This document shows, one piece after another, positions 44,352 to 53,413 of a DNA stretch of 64,000 nt. Under the pieces are notes generated by a model. It saw nothing but the letters and a program-made list of their open reading frames with translations. It was not told where the DNA came from and made no database searches. The stretch comes from DASXHY01 sp036272195 (GTDB lineage Bacteria; Verrucomicrobiota; Verrucomicrobiia; Limisphaerales; DASXHY01), in assembly GCA_036272195.1 (NCBI GenBank), contig DATAZE010000062.1, forward strand, positions 62,001-126,000, read 5' to 3'. The number at the start of each line of letters is the position of its first letter. The stretch's first letter is position 1. The translations under genes and the position numbers were made by a program.

Positions 44352-45242
44352 ATGTCCATTCTCGTTAAACCAAATACCAGGGTCCTCGTTCAGGGCATCA
44401 CCGGAAGTTTCGGCGCGAAGCACGCCCAGCTTTCACTCGCTTACGGCACGCAAATCGTTGCGGGCGTGACGCCCGGCAAGGGCGGACAACTCTTTGAAAA
44501 CAAGGTGCCTATCTTTGATACCGTTGCTGAAGCCGCAAAGCAAACCGGCGCCACTGCGTCCGCGATTTTCGTTCCGCCACCGTTCGCGGCAGATGCGATT
44601 CTCGAAGGCGTGGATGCCGGGCTCGAACTTGTGGTGTGCATTACGGAAGGCATTCCGGTCAATGACATGGTCAGGGTGAAACGCGCGATGGAAGGCAAAA
44701 CGACGCGGCTCATCGGGCCGAATTGTCCGGGCATCGTCACTCCCGGCGAAGGCAAGGATTCGCACGGCGGTTGCCGCATCGGCATCGCGCCCGGTTACAT
44801 TCACAAGAAAGGCCACATTGGCGTGGTTTCGCGCAGCGGGACGCTGACTTATGAGGCCGTCTGGCAATTGACCGAACGCGGTGTAGGCCAGAGCACGTGC
44901 GTCGGCATCGGCGGCGATCCGGTCAATGGCACCTCGCACCTGGACGTGATTAAGATGTTCAACGACGACCCCGACACGCACGGCATTATCATGATCGGCG
45001 AGATCGGCGGCAGCGCGGAGGAAGAGGCGGCGGAATGGATCAAGAAGAATTGCAAAAAGCCGGTGGCGGGATTCATCGCCGGCGCAACGGCTCCGCCGGG
45101 GCGCCGCATGGGCCACGCGGGAGCCATCGTCAGCGGCGGCAAAGGGACTGCGGCGGCGAAAATTGCCGCTTTCAAAGAAGCTGGTATTGGTGTATCTGCC
45201 ACGCCAAGTGAAATGGCGGAAACGCTGTTGAAGATGATGTAG
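44352..45242 (+). CDS. sucD: Succinyl-CoA synthetase alpha subunit
   Basis: A 296-residue subunit. The CoA-binding Rossmann half has RVLVQGITGSFGAKHAQLSL, and the phosphohistidine is in GRRMGHAGAIVSGGKGTAA. IGPNCPGIVTPGEGK and GVVSRSGTLTYEAVWQLTE are further hallmarks. It forms the enzyme with SucC from 42023-43228, despite the intervening genes. It begins 6 bases after the nucleotidyltransferase. Confidence 0.97.
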   Translation: MSILVKPNTRVLVQGITGSFGAKHAQLSLAYGTQIVAGVTPGKGGQLFENKVPIFDTVAEAAKQTGATASAIFVPPPFAADAILEGVDAGLELVVCITEGIPVNDMVRVKRAMEGKTTRLIGPNCPGIVTPGEGKDSHGGCRIGIAPGYIHKKGHIGVVSRSGTLTYEAVWQLTERGVGQSTCVGIGGDPVNGTSHLDVIKMFNDDPDTHGIIMIGEIGGSAEEEAAEWIKKNCKKPVAGFIAGATAPPGRRMGHAGAIVSGGKGTAAAKIAAFKEAGIGVSATPSEMAETLLKMM

Positions 45243-45298
45243 GCGCTGGCAGGCGGACGGCTCTCGCACGGAAGTAACTCGGTGTCCGCGTAATCCGT

Positions 45299-45421
45299 CG
45301 GAGCGCGGCTGTGTCGAAGACCAGCCGCAGCACGCCGGAAAAATGAAATGCGCCACCTTGTTTCAGCGGTCTTGGAGCTGACCGAGTTGCTGCGGCTGGC
45401 TTTCAGCACAGCCGCGCTCCG
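45299..45421. repeat. Dispersed inverted repeat, GAGCGCGGCTGTGTCGAAG type
   Basis: Arms 45299-45334 and 45386-45421 are complementary over most of 36 bases (units CGGAGCGCGGCTGTG and CACAGCCGCGCTCCG, plus CCAGCCGCAGCA). It fills most of the 200-base gap between sucD and the YggT-like gene. The transcript would form a long stem. Confidence 0.75.
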
Positions 45422-45442
45422 GCATTTCACGTTTGACGTTTC

Positions 45443-46321
45443 ATGTTCGATGTCATTGATTTCATCCTGAACGTCGCCGGGCTTCTGCTCTGGCTCAATT
45501 GGCGTTCCGTCCGGCTTGATCCCTTCACCCGCGCCACGCCCGCCACCCTGGCCGGCACCGTGCGGCGCGCCGAGCCGATGCGGATCAAACGCTGGCATTT
45601 TCTGGCTGCGCTCGCGGGCCTGCTGTTTATCCGCGCCTATTTCTACGAGCATATTGGACCGGCCGTAAACTGGACGCCCAAATTGGATTTAACGGTCGTC
45701 ACGCCGGCGTTTCCGCTCATTCTCCGCGGTCACGTGTTTTTTCTTTCGGCCCTGATTTTTTCCGTATTGAGCTTCGTCCGCGTACTGGTGGTTTTTTATT
45801 TCTGGCTGCTGGCCATTGCGGTTCTGAATCGACGCGAAACAAATCCGGATCCCTTGCAGAAACTTCTGCTCCTCCAACTGGGACGCCCCGCCCGATGGCC
45901 GTGGTTCGTTCAATTGCTTCTGCCGGTTTTCGTAATCGCGCTCCTCTGGATGCTGACGCATCCCTTGTTGGTCTACATCGGCGTGACGACTCCGGTCCGT
46001 TCGAACGCCTTGCTGCTCGCGCAGGGAGCCCTTGTCAGCCTGTTCGTATATCTCAGTTTGAAATGGCTGTTACTGGCTTTCCTGATCGTCAACCTGATCG
46101 TCACATATGTTTATCTGGGACCGAATCCGGTGTGGGAATTCGTCAACACAACTTCGCGGAATTTGCTTTCGCCACTGAACCGCGGTCTTTCATTGCGCCT
46201 GGGCAGGATTGATCTGGCTCCCGTGATTGGAGTTATTTTGGTTATCCTACTGCTGCATCTGCTGCCGAATTATCTCCTACGCGAACTGGATCGAAGAAAT
46301 CTCACCCTCTGGCCGCAATGA
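45443..46321 (+). CDS. YggT-like integral membrane protein
   Basis: A 292-residue protein with about six hydrophobic helices. The end of each half has the YggT pattern: LGRIDLAPVIGVILVILLLH near the C-terminus, with an earlier WEFVNTTSRNLLSPL. The N-terminus (FDVIDFILNVAGLLLWLNW) is also a helix. YggT proteins are linked with stress and division in other bacteria, but the function is not settled. Its stop is 10 bases before dinB. Confidence 0.75.
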   Translation: MFDVIDFILNVAGLLLWLNWRSVRLDPFTRATPATLAGTVRRAEPMRIKRWHFLAALAGLLFIRAYFYEHIGPAVNWTPKLDLTVVTPAFPLILRGHVFFLSALIFSVLSFVRVLVVFYFWLLAIAVLNRRETNPDPLQKLLLLQLGRPARWPWFVQLLLPVFVIALLWMLTHPLLVYIGVTTPVRSNALLLAQGALVSLFVYLSLKWLLLAFLIVNLIVTYVYLGPNPVWEFVNTTSRNLLSPLNRGLSLRLGRIDLAPVIGVILVILLLHLLPNYLLRELDRRNLTLWPQ

Positions 46322-46331
46322 TCTGCATGGA

Positions 46332-47405
46332 ATGTACCGCGTGATTTTCCATTTGGACATGGACGCGTTCTACGCTTCAGTCGAGCAACGCGACACACCA
46401 TCCTTGCGCGGCAAGCCGGTCATTGTGGGCGCGCCGCCGACGCAGCGAGGGGTGGTCTGCGCCGCCAGTTATGAAGCGCGAAAATTCGGCGTGCGCTCTG
46501 CCATGCCCAGCGCGACGGCTGGGCGGCTTTGTCCGAAAGGTATTTTTGTCCGACCGCGCATGGACGCATACAAACAGGAGTCGCGCGAAATCATGCGCCT
46601 CGTTGCGGAAACGGGCGCCACGGTCGAACAAATGTCCATCGATGAAGCGTATATAGAAGTCTCCGCGCTTTGCCAGGCGGAGGAACTCGATGCCTCGCTG
46701 CAGCAAGCACTCCCGCTCGCACAACGTTTGAAAGAACGCATCCATGCGGAACGCCAATTGACCGCCACTATCGGCATCGCCACCAACAAACTGCTGGCGA
46801 AAATTGCCAGTGATCACAAAAAGCCCGACGGCCTCACGCTGATTGCCGAGCGCGACAAGGTGCAATTCCTCCGTCCCCTGCCCATTCGCGCGCTCTATGG
46901 CGTCGGTAAAAAGACCGAGGAAATTTTAAACAAGGCAGGCATCGATACCATCGGCTCAATGCAGGATTATCCCGGCGACCTTCGAGCGCTGGTCGGGTCG
47001 TTTGGCGTGACGCTGAAGCGTTTCGCGTTCGGCGAAGATGATCGCCCGCTTTCACTGGGCGATGAAATAAAAAGCATCAGCAATGAGGAAACGTTCCTGC
47101 ACGATACCGAGGATCGGAAAATCCTGCGTCATTGCCTGCGCGAGCAAGCGACGGACATTGCGGAGCGCCTGAAACGCCGCCGCCTCGGAGCGCATACGGT
47201 GCAGGTAAAAATCCGCTACGGAGATTTCACAACGCTCACGCGCCAGTTTTCCGTGGAGGAGGCGATTACCGAGGCCGGGGACATTTACCGGCTCGCGTGT
47301 TTTCTTCTGGGCCGGGAAAAACTCGTGTCGCGTCCGTTAAGATTATTGGGATTAGGTGTGAGTAATCTGCGCGAGCCGAGCGGGCAGCAATTGGCGTTTT
47401 TGTAG
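46332..47405 (+). CDS. dinB: DNA polymerase IV
   Basis: A 357-residue Y-family polymerase used in translesion synthesis. The start is ATG 46332 (MYRVIFHLDMDAFYASVEQR), where the first catalytic Asp lies. The second carboxylates are in VEQMSIDEAYIEVS. The thumb (TATIGIATNKLLAKIASD), YGVGKKTEEILNKAGI and the little finger domain follow. No beta-clamp binding motif is obvious at the very end. It lies 10 bases after the YggT-like gene, and a terminator follows. Confidence 0.95.
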   Translation: MYRVIFHLDMDAFYASVEQRDTPSLRGKPVIVGAPPTQRGVVCAASYEARKFGVRSAMPSATAGRLCPKGIFVRPRMDAYKQESREIMRLVAETGATVEQMSIDEAYIEVSALCQAEELDASLQQALPLAQRLKERIHAERQLTATIGIATNKLLAKIASDHKKPDGLTLIAERDKVQFLRPLPIRALYGVGKKTEEILNKAGIDTIGSMQDYPGDLRALVGSFGVTLKRFAFGEDDRPLSLGDEIKSISNEETFLHDTEDRKILRHCLREQATDIAERLKRRRLGAHTVQVKIRYGDFTTLTRQFSVEEAITEAGDIYRLACFLLGREKLVSRPLRLLGLGVSNLREPSGQQLAFL

Positions 47406-47507
47406 GGACAACGGAAAATAGATTTTCAAAAATATTGTAGCCGATTCTCGACTATGTACACCGGGTGGTCGGAGTCCATTTAACCATTATTTTTATCCCA
47501 AAACAAC

Positions 47508-47547
47508 AAGCCCCCCCCATTTGCTCGGCATCAAATGGGGGGGGCTT
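47508..47547 (+). terminator. Intrinsic terminator after dinB
   Basis: AAGCCCCCCCCATTTG pairs perfectly with the later CAAATGGGGGGGGCTT (16 bp, 8-base loop), followed by AATTTTATAAT. This is a strong rho-independent terminator about 100 bases after dinB. A 28-codon frame at 47557-47643 follows but has no support. Confidence 0.8.
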
Positions 47548-47718
47548 AATTTTATAATGCCTTATGAAGTTTTGTCGATGGAAATCTTCGAAGATTCCGG
47601 CTTCAAAGGTGAAAGCAGCCGCAGTATTTTGGAAACACTCTAGAACTAAAATGGTTCACAAGAATTTAGTCGTTGGGACATGGTATCCTGCGACTTGAGC
47701 CAGCGATAAATCGCCAGG

Positions 47719-48873
47719 CTAACGGCTCGCCGGCATCCCGGCGCCACTTAATACCTGTTCATTGCTTCCAGCGGAAACCGCCTTGGGCAGTTTGAGTGTG
47801 ACCATGGTTCCTTCGCCTTTTTTGCTCTGAATCGTCAAGGTGCCGCCGTGAAGCTCGGTGAGGCGGCGCACGATCGTCAAACCGAGGCCGAGGCCCTGTT
47901 GCTCGTGCATCTTGCGGTCAAACTGCATGTAAGCGCCGACTTTGGTGATGTGCTCGGTGGAAAATCCGCGGCCACTGTCCGAAACGCTGAAAGTCACGCT
48001 GTTTTCCGTGTCCACAACCGTCACGCGAACGGGCGTGTTCATCGAGGAGAATTTAAACGCGTTCTGGACCAATTCCTCGACGATCTTGGCGAGATATTCG
48101 TCAGAGATGGGCATCGCCAGGTTGGCCAATTCAAGCACGAGATCCTGCGGCCGTTTCGCCAACGCCGCCTGTTCGCGCGCCTGTTGCTCGATGATCGGCG
48201 CGGGTGACGCCGTTTGTTTGCGCAAAAGGGAATGCAGGTTTTGTGGATCGGAATTAAGCAATTCCAGTTGCGCGTAAATCAGAAAGTTCTCAACCAGCCG
48301 TTCCAGGCGCTTGCCGGAATCGTAGATGACCTGGCCCATCTCGGCGATGTCCTTGGGCGAGATGGTTTGCGCGTCCGCCACCAGGATTTCGCCGTAGGCA
48401 AGAATGCCGTTGAGGGGAGTGCGCAATTCGTGCGGCAGCATCATGCTGATGTTGTCGCGCAGATCGTTCAGCTTGCGTTCCGCTTCCTCGCGGACGGTCT
48501 TGGCTTTTTTCAGCCGCGCATCCACGGCGGCGTAAAGCGCCTCAATCGTGAACGGCTTCGGCAAATAATCGTCCGCTCCCAACTCCATGCCGTGGCGCAT
48601 GCCCGCCTGGTCGGCGAGGCCGGTCATCAAAATGAAGGGGATGGAAGCAGTGGCCGATTCGCTGCGCAGGGAGGAGAGCGTGAGGTAACCATCCACCTTG
48701 TCCATGTTCACATCGCACAGGATCAAATCGGGAAGTTCCTTGCGGGCGACCTCGATGCCCTTCTCACCGTTCTCAGCCTCAATGACCTCAAAGCTGCGTT
48801 GGCGCAGGGCCAGCAGCATCATTTCGCGCAACCATTCTTCGTCGTCAATTACCAGAATTTTCTTCATTACCAA
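47719..48873 (-). CDS. REC-first sensor histidine kinase
   Basis: A 384-residue protein with an N-terminal receiver (about 4-120; phospho-acceptor Asp54 in LILCDVNMDKVDGY, switch Lys in LPKPFTIEAL), a short coiled coil, HisKA (His148 in MMLPHELRTPLNGILA) and HATPase (ELVQNAFKFSSMNTPV, VSDSGRGFSTEH, GLGLGLTIVRRLTELHGG). It has no membrane segment. This layout suits a cytosolic kinase tuned by its own receiver, or a phosphorelay node. The last residues, SGAGMPASR, are encoded by GC-rich palindromic DNA like the dispersed repeats. No regulator is adjacent. Confidence 0.9.
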   Translation of the reverse strand: MVMKKILVIDDEEWLREMMLLALRQRSFEVIEAENGEKGIEVARKELPDLILCDVNMDKVDGYLTLSSLRSESATASIPFILMTGLADQAGMRHGMELGADDYLPKPFTIEALYAAVDARLKKAKTVREEAERKLNDLRDNISMMLPHELRTPLNGILAYGEILVADAQTISPKDIAEMGQVIYDSGKRLERLVENFLIYAQLELLNSDPQNLHSLLRKQTASPAPIIEQQAREQAALAKRPQDLVLELANLAMPISDEYLAKIVEELVQNAFKFSSMNTPVRVTVVDTENSVTFSVSDSGRGFSTEHITKVGAYMQFDRKMHEQQGLGLGLTIVRRLTELHGGTLTIQSKKGEGTMVTLKLPKAVSAGSNEQVLSGAGMPASR

Positions 48874-49199
48874 TGCGTCCTGTCGTCAGTCATAACTTGT
48901 CCAATTATGGACATAATACAAGTTACTTAGGCGAAAACCTGCGTCCACACGATGACATGAGCAATGCGCGTGCCTTAACGTCTGACAGATTCGGGCGCGA
49001 GTGTGCCGAAGTGCCACGACATTAGCAACTTCTCCCATAAAATGACACTCGGAGGAGACAATTTAAAGGCAGTAAGAATGTGTGTTTTAAGGGATTCCCG
49101 AAGAATTTTTCGGAAAATTTAAGGCAAACCTGTTACATTTGCCCCGCGATCCGGCAGAGGCATTGTCACTTTTCCGAGTATTTCTTTTTAGAAAAAAAT
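48874..49199. other. Gene-free stretch, BMC operon end to kinase
   Basis: About 325 bases upstream of the kinase and downstream of the aldolase gene. No reading frame of note, no hairpin with a clear T-tract, and no repeat that I recognise. It presumably holds the kinase promoter, but I could not pick out a convincing -35/-10 pair. Confidence 0.5.
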
Positions 49200-50264
49200 C
49201 TACTGAAGCCGGCTCATGATCTGGTCGGTAATGGCCTGCACCGCCGCTTCGGCTTCTGAATCAAAACCAATCGCCGTCGTTTCCCGCGCGGGCACTTGGC
49301 AGGTGACGCCCGGACGCCATTCGGCATTGTCGCACAATTCGCATTCCTTGAGTCCGTGGCGTGGGTCGGGGATACCGAGGCTCTTCTTGATTTTGAGCAA
49401 GTCTTGAAGCTGGGTGGGCGTCATGGTTCCAACCGGCCGGCCGAGTTGCGAGGCGACAAGGATGGTGCGGCAATACGCCTCGAGAATTTCCATTTTGAAA
49501 TAGGCGTCCTCGATGTTGTTGTGGCTCCAGGAAACCACGCCATGGTTCGCCATCAAAATCACGTTGTGCTGGTCCACCAAATCGGAAACGAGCTTTCCCA
49601 TTTCCGGCGTGCCCGGGGTGCGATAGGGCGCCATCGCCACGGACGCGAATACTTCATACTCGGGCACCATGCACGTGGGTGGCTCCACTCCCGCCACCGC
49701 GAAGCCGGTGCTGTAGGGCGGGTGGCAATGGCACGTAGCGACCGCTTTCGGCTGCTTTTTCATCATCTGCAAATGCATGAGAATTTCACTCGTGCGTTTC
49801 TTCGCGCCGCAAAGCTGATTGCCCTCGAAATCCACGAGACACATGTCCTCGGGTTTCATAAATCCTTTGCTGACCAGGGTCGGCGTGCAAATGGCGATGT
49901 CTTCGCCCACGCGCACGGCCATGTTGCCGCCGTTGCCGTCCACATAAGCGCGCTGCCAGAGGCGGCGGCCCATCTCGCAAATCTGTTCCTTGATATTATG
50001 GCAATAAGGCGAATTGAAATATGCCTCCAGTTCCGCCTTGGAACTCTTTGAACTCAACGGCTTCGCAGGTGGCGTCAATTTGCCGTCCGTGACGGCAACG
50101 GCTTTGGCCGCGCTGCCGTTCGAACTGGGCTCGCCGTTCACTTCGTAATCGTGCAGGAAATCGCGGGCTGAGGGCGTGAGAATGGCGTTCTCGGGCAGCG
50201 CGCGGAGGTCCCCGCCAGCGCGCTGCATTTCTTCCAAATCTCGAACACTGATGATTTGTTTCAT
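49200..50264 (-). CDS. BMC-associated class II aldolase
   Basis: A 354-residue protein. The N-terminal segment (about 1-45, MKQIISVRDLEEMQRAGGDL and NAILTPSARDFLHDYE) is typical of BMC enzymes. A class II aldolase/adducin domain follows, with zinc ligands in VATCHCHPPYS, LMANHGVVSWSHNNIEDA and a catalytic Glu region. The last helix (EAAVQAITDQIMSRL) looks like an encapsulation peptide. By family, it should cleave fuculose- or rhamnulose-1-phosphate to lactaldehyde and DHAP. It is the last gene of the BMC operon. Confidence 0.9.
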   Translation of the reverse strand: MKQIISVRDLEEMQRAGGDLRALPENAILTPSARDFLHDYEVNGEPSSNGSAAKAVAVTDGKLTPPAKPLSSKSSKAELEAYFNSPYCHNIKEQICEMGRRLWQRAYVDGNGGNMAVRVGEDIAICTPTLVSKGFMKPEDMCLVDFEGNQLCGAKKRTSEILMHLQMMKKQPKAVATCHCHPPYSTGFAVAGVEPPTCMVPEYEVFASVAMAPYRTPGTPEMGKLVSDLVDQHNVILMANHGVVSWSHNNIEDAYFKMEILEAYCRTILVASQLGRPVGTMTPTQLQDLLKIKKSLGIPDPRHGLKECELCDNAEWRPGVTCQVPARETTAIGFDSEAEAAVQAITDQIMSRLQ

Positions 50265-50271
50265 TTTAATT

Positions 50272-50344
50272 GTAGTGGCGCTCTGTGAGCGCCGAAATTC
50301 GTATATCCATTAAATTTGTGCGGCGGTCACAGACCCCCGCTACA
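50272..50344. repeat. Dispersed inverted repeat, GTGGCGCTCTGTGAGCGCC type
   Basis: TGTAGTGGCGCTCTGTGAGCG (50272 onward) and CGGCGGTCACAGACCCCCGCTACA (to 50344) form an imperfect interrupted palindrome. It fills the gap between the aldolase and first BMC-P genes. Confidence 0.6.
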
Positions 50345-50346
50345 TT

Positions 50347-50652
50347 TCATTTTTTAAACGGTGAATAAAAAATCTCGTCCACCAGCGCCGCGTTGATTGC
50401 GTCAATTGGCGTCGGCCCATCAAAAGGCGCGGTCGCTTCAGCCCCTTCAATAAATCCAATTGTCTGCCCCACACCGCCGCCCAAGTTATCGTAAACCACC
50501 ACACTCGGGTCTTTGCTCATGCCAGCGGGCGTCTCTGTGCCTTGTTGAAAATGCTCACGCGTAAACGGGCTCACGATGAGCCAACGCGCGCCCGTGAGCG
50601 CCGGAACAGCTTTGCTCAAAGTTACGCGACCTATGACGGTGCCCAATCTCAT
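50347..50652 (-). CDS. BMC-P shell pentamer (EutN/CcmL family), copy 1
   Basis: A 101-residue vertex protein, ATG 50652 (MRLGTVIGRVTLSKAVPALT). The EutN/CcmL hallmarks are the opening beta-strand LGTVIGRVTLS, VVVYDNLGGGVGQTIGFIEG and AINAALVDEIF at the end. Such pentamers cap the corners of the compartment shell. An upstream extension of the frame to 50826 runs through a dispersed repeat and is not part of the protein. It is one of three BMC-P genes in the operon. Confidence 0.93.
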   Translation of the reverse strand: MRLGTVIGRVTLSKAVPALTGARWLIVSPFTREHFQQGTETPAGMSKDPSVVVYDNLGGGVGQTIGFIEGAEATAPFDGPTPIDAINAALVDEIFYSPFKK

Positions 50653-50659
50653 GCGATAA

Positions 50660-50791
50660 AAGTTCCAAATTCCAAATTCCAAGCTCCAGAGAAATTCCAA
50701 TACCCAACCACCAAACCATAAACCACGCACACCACTTTGAAATTTGGAGCTTGGAGCTTCTTTGGAACTTGGAATTTGGAACTTGGAACTT
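50660..50791. repeat. Inverted repeat, AAGTTCCAAATTCCAAATTCC type
   Basis: Arms at 50660-50687 and 50746-50791 are complementary over most of their length and contain repeated TTCCAA units. The element sits between two BMC-P genes of the operon and would form a long hairpin in the mRNA. Confidence 0.7.
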
Positions 50792-51070
50792 TCATACAGG
50801 AACTCCTGGTTCTTTTTCGTCGACAATTCCTGTAATCATCCAGCGCGCCGGGCTTTTTTTGTCACCGACCGCTTTACGGGCGGCCAGACCGTCTGAGGAA
50901 ATAACCACGCGCTGATGCATGCCGGCACCGTGCGGGTCGATCGCCACCTGCGGCGCGCCTTCGGGATTGCCCGCGTTGTCGATGGGCTGGCAAATCACGA
51001 GCCGCCATCCCTCAAAGCTGGGATGCTTGCGGGTCGCGACTACGTTGCCTTCGACGCGGGCTAACAGCAT
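50792..51070 (-). CDS. BMC-P shell pentamer, copy 2
   Basis: A 92-residue vertex protein, ATG 51070 (MLLARVEGNVVATRKHPSFE). EutN/CcmL traits include LLARVEGNVVATRKHPSF, then LVICQPIDNAG and GMHQRVVISSDGLAARKAVG. The C-terminus is ITGIVDEKE. It differs strongly from the other two pentamers, so the three are not recent duplicates and may occupy distinct vertices. The upstream region contains a GCCACAGATG palindrome (51081-51214). Confidence 0.92.
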   Translation of the reverse strand: MLLARVEGNVVATRKHPSFEGWRLVICQPIDNAGNPEGAPQVAIDPHGAGMHQRVVISSDGLAARKAVGDKKSPARWMITGIVDEKEPGVPV

Positions 51071-51080
51071 AGATTTTTGA

Positions 51081-51214
51081 GCCACAGATGGACACAGATG
51101 GAACACAGATTGGCAGTTTCAAGTATCAAGCTTTCAGCTTTCGGAAAGATTTCTGAAAACCTGAAACTCAAAACTGAAAATTCATCTGTGTTCGATCTGT
51201 GTTTCATCTGTGGC
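51081..51214. repeat. Inverted repeat, GCCACAGATGGACACAGATG type
   Basis: Arms 51081-51110 and 51181-51214 are complementary (units GCCACAGATG and CATCTGTGGC, each repeated). The right arm runs to the stop codon of the aldehyde dehydrogenase. This type of palindrome is known as dispersed repeat DNA in several phyla. Confidence 0.75.
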
Positions 51215-52713
51215 TAATAAATTCGGAGATTATCCACCATTACGCATCGCCGCGTCCGGGTGAACGTTTTCGGGTTCGTGATGCCTTCGCCAGTTGGCGT
51301 GGCGACCGAGAAACTCAAATAACCCTCACCGCCGAGGCCGAGGCCGGCCATGCACGGGCCATTCTTGATGAACAAGGTCGTGTCCAGCGCGCGAGCCATG
51401 GCGGTCATGCTCTCGACGTCGTGCGAATGGATAATCGCGGTGTGCCGATACTCATGTTCGGCCTGTTTCGAGAGGGCGATGCCTTCCTCGACGCTCTTCA
51501 CGCGGATGATGGGCAGCATCGGCATCATCTGCTCCTCCTGCACGAACGCGTGGTTCGCATCAGTTTCAGCAAAGAGCAATTGCGTGCCGGACGGCACGCC
51601 CACACCGGCTGCTTTCGCCAGCACGGGCGCGTCCTTGCCGATATATTCCTTGTTCACGGAAGCATGGGGACAACCGCCGCCCTGCCCTTCCTTGAAGGTG
51701 AATGCGGCTTTGGTCAGACGGTCCAGTTGGCTGGCGTTCAACTTCACAGCGCCGTTCTCGGACATACGCTGCATCAGTTTATCCGCCACGCTGTCGAGCA
51801 CGAACACTTCCTTTTCACCGATGCACAGCAAATTGTTGTCGTAAGCCGCGCCTTGAATAATCGCTTTCGCGGCGCGGGTCAGGCAGCAGGTATCGTCCAC
51901 GAGCACCGGCGGATTTCCCGGGCCGGCGCAAATGGCGCGCTTGCCGGATTGCATCGCGGCTTTCACCACTGCCGGACCGCCGGTCACGCAGAGCAACCGC
52001 ACCGCTTCGTGTTTACAAATCGCACTGAACGAGTCGAGCGTGGGCGTCTCGATGATGGTGATGAGATTTTGGATGCCGGTCTCGCGCTCAATCGCCTTGT
52101 TATACTCGCGGACGGCCAGGGCCGCGCATTTGGCAGCGCCGGGGTGCGCATTGAAAACGACCGCGTTTCCAGCGGCAACGATGTTCACGATATTTCCGCT
52201 CAACGTCGGAATCGAATGAGTCGAAGGCGTGATCGCTGCGACAAGGCCAAACGGCGTGTATTCTTCGAGCGTGATGCCGTGGTCGCCACTCCGGCCGTAC
52301 GGGTTCAGCCATTCGACGCCGGGCACGAGCTTGATGATTTTCAGCTTCTCGATTTTGTGATCGAGGCGGCCGATTTTCGTTTCATCCAACTCAATTTTTC
52401 CCCAAGCCTCGGCATTCGCCTCGGCCATCGTCTTGACGATTTCCACGACCTTCGCGCGCGCGGCCACGCCTTTCTGGCGCAGTTGCAAAAAGCCTTCATG
52501 CGCCGCCGCGCAGGCTTCATTCGCATCCTGAAAAACGCCATATTTGCCGCGACCGTTACTGACGTTAATGCTGCCACCACTGACGCGATTTTTTTCACCG
52601 CAGCCGCAATCGGCCTTGGCCGGCGCCGGACTCGTGAGTTTGACCGAGCCATTGAGACGGCCGATGACTTCCGTCACGACATCCCGAATTAAAGTTTCAT
52701 TCACTGCGCTCAT
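51214..52713 (-). CDS. BMC CoA-acylating aldehyde dehydrogenase, PduP-like
   Basis: A 499-residue enzyme. Residues 1-20 (SAVNETLIRDVVTEVIGRL) form an amphipathic helix like a shell-targeting peptide, followed by a Cys-rich linker (CGCGEKN), then an ALDH domain. The catalytic Cys is in SGKRAICAGPGNPPVLVDDT, and NAHPGAAKCAALAV and NNLLCIGEKEVFV fit the PduP/EutE class. In this operon it should turn lactaldehyde into lactoyl-CoA (inferred), feeding PduL. Confidence 0.93.
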   Translation of the reverse strand: MSAVNETLIRDVVTEVIGRLNGSVKLTSPAPAKADCGCGEKNRVSGGSINVSNGRGKYGVFQDANEACAAAHEGFLQLRQKGVAARAKVVEIVKTMAEANAEAWGKIELDETKIGRLDHKIEKLKIIKLVPGVEWLNPYGRSGDHGITLEEYTPFGLVAAITPSTHSIPTLSGNIVNIVAAGNAVVFNAHPGAAKCAALAVREYNKAIERETGIQNLITIIETPTLDSFSAICKHEAVRLLCVTGGPAVVKAAMQSGKRAICAGPGNPPVLVDDTCCLTRAAKAIIQGAAYDNNLLCIGEKEVFVLDSVADKLMQRMSENGAVKLNASQLDRLTKAAFTFKEGQGGGCPHASVNKEYIGKDAPVLAKAAGVGVPSGTQLLFAETDANHAFVQEEQMMPMLPIIRVKSVEEGIALSKQAEHEYRHTAIIHSHDVESMTAMARALDTTLFIKNGPCMAGLGLGGEGYLSFSVATPTGEGITNPKTFTRTRRCVMVDNLRIY

Positions 52714-52743
52714 AAATTGAAACCACTATTGCCCACTCGTAGT

Positions 52744-53055
52744 TCAGGTCCTGGCACTAAAAATTTCTTTCCCAAACACATCCACCGTGTCCACGATGCC
52801 GATGATGACGGCGTCCACGGGCGCGTCCTTCAGATTCGGCGCGAGCCGGGCGGAACTGCCCTGGCAAAACAAAACCATCTCACCCACGCCGGCACCCACG
52901 CTGTCCACGGCCACGACGGTGTTCATCCCGGGGCGGAATTTCGTTGGGTCTTTGTCGTCCACCAGTTGCGGGCGGAGCAAAAGAAGTTTGCGCCCGCTCA
53001 TGGCGGGGTCCTTCTTCGTCGCGACCACTGAACCTTCGACTTTAGCCAGAAACAT
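52744..53055 (-). CDS. BMC-P shell pentamer, copy 3
   Basis: A 103-residue vertex protein, start ATG 53055 (MFLAKVEGSVVATKKDPAMS). EutN/CcmL traits: KLLLLRPQLVDDKDPTKF, VAVDSVGAGVGEMVLFCQGS, AVIIGIVDTVDVFGKEIF. It is closest in pattern to copy 2. It lies between the aldehyde dehydrogenase and a BMC-H gene. Confidence 0.93.
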   Translation of the reverse strand: MFLAKVEGSVVATKKDPAMSGRKLLLLRPQLVDDKDPTKFRPGMNTVVAVDSVGAGVGEMVLFCQGSSARLAPNLKDAPVDAVIIGIVDTVDVFGKEIFSART

Positions 53056-53126
53056 AAATTAGAGGTAGGGACGAGCTGCTGCTCGTCCCAAATTTCAGGG
53101 CGGCACGACAGCGCCACCCAACCAAA

Positions 53127-53411
53127 TTATTTTTTCTTCGGCAACACCACTTCCACGTCTTGATGCGGACGGGCGATGACATGCACGCTGACGACTTCGC
53201 CTTTGATGGCTTTAATCGCCTGCGCGCCGGCATCCACCGCGGCTTTGACCGCGGCGACATCGCCAACGACGACCGCCGTGCAAAGCGCGTTGCCGACTTG
53301 CGTCATGGGACCGGCGAGCTCGACGTTCGCAGCCTTGAGCATGGCGTCCGTGCCCTCGACGAGAGCGACGAGGCCGCGCGTTTCAATGAGTCCGATTGCT
53401 TGATGTGCCAT
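53127..53411 (-). CDS. BMC-H shell hexamer, copy 1
   Basis: A 94-residue shell protein: AIGLIETRGLVALVEGTDAM, then VGDVAAVKAAVDAGAQAIKA, then SVHVIARPHQDVE, the full BMC-H fold. The pore-loop region reads VGNALCTAVVVGD. It follows ackA by 2 bases and belongs to the operon. It is one of three different BMC-H proteins here. Confidence 0.96.
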   Translation of the reverse strand: MAHQAIGLIETRGLVALVEGTDAMLKAANVELAGPMTQVGNALCTAVVVGDVAAVKAAVDAGAQAIKAIKGEVVSVHVIARPHQDVEVVLPKKK

Positions 53412-53413
53412 AA

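Noticed and set aside
47557..47643. 28-codon frame after the dinB terminator (MPYEVLSMEIF)
   Set aside because: Too short, no ribosome site, no neighbours in an operon; it lies beyond a strong terminator.
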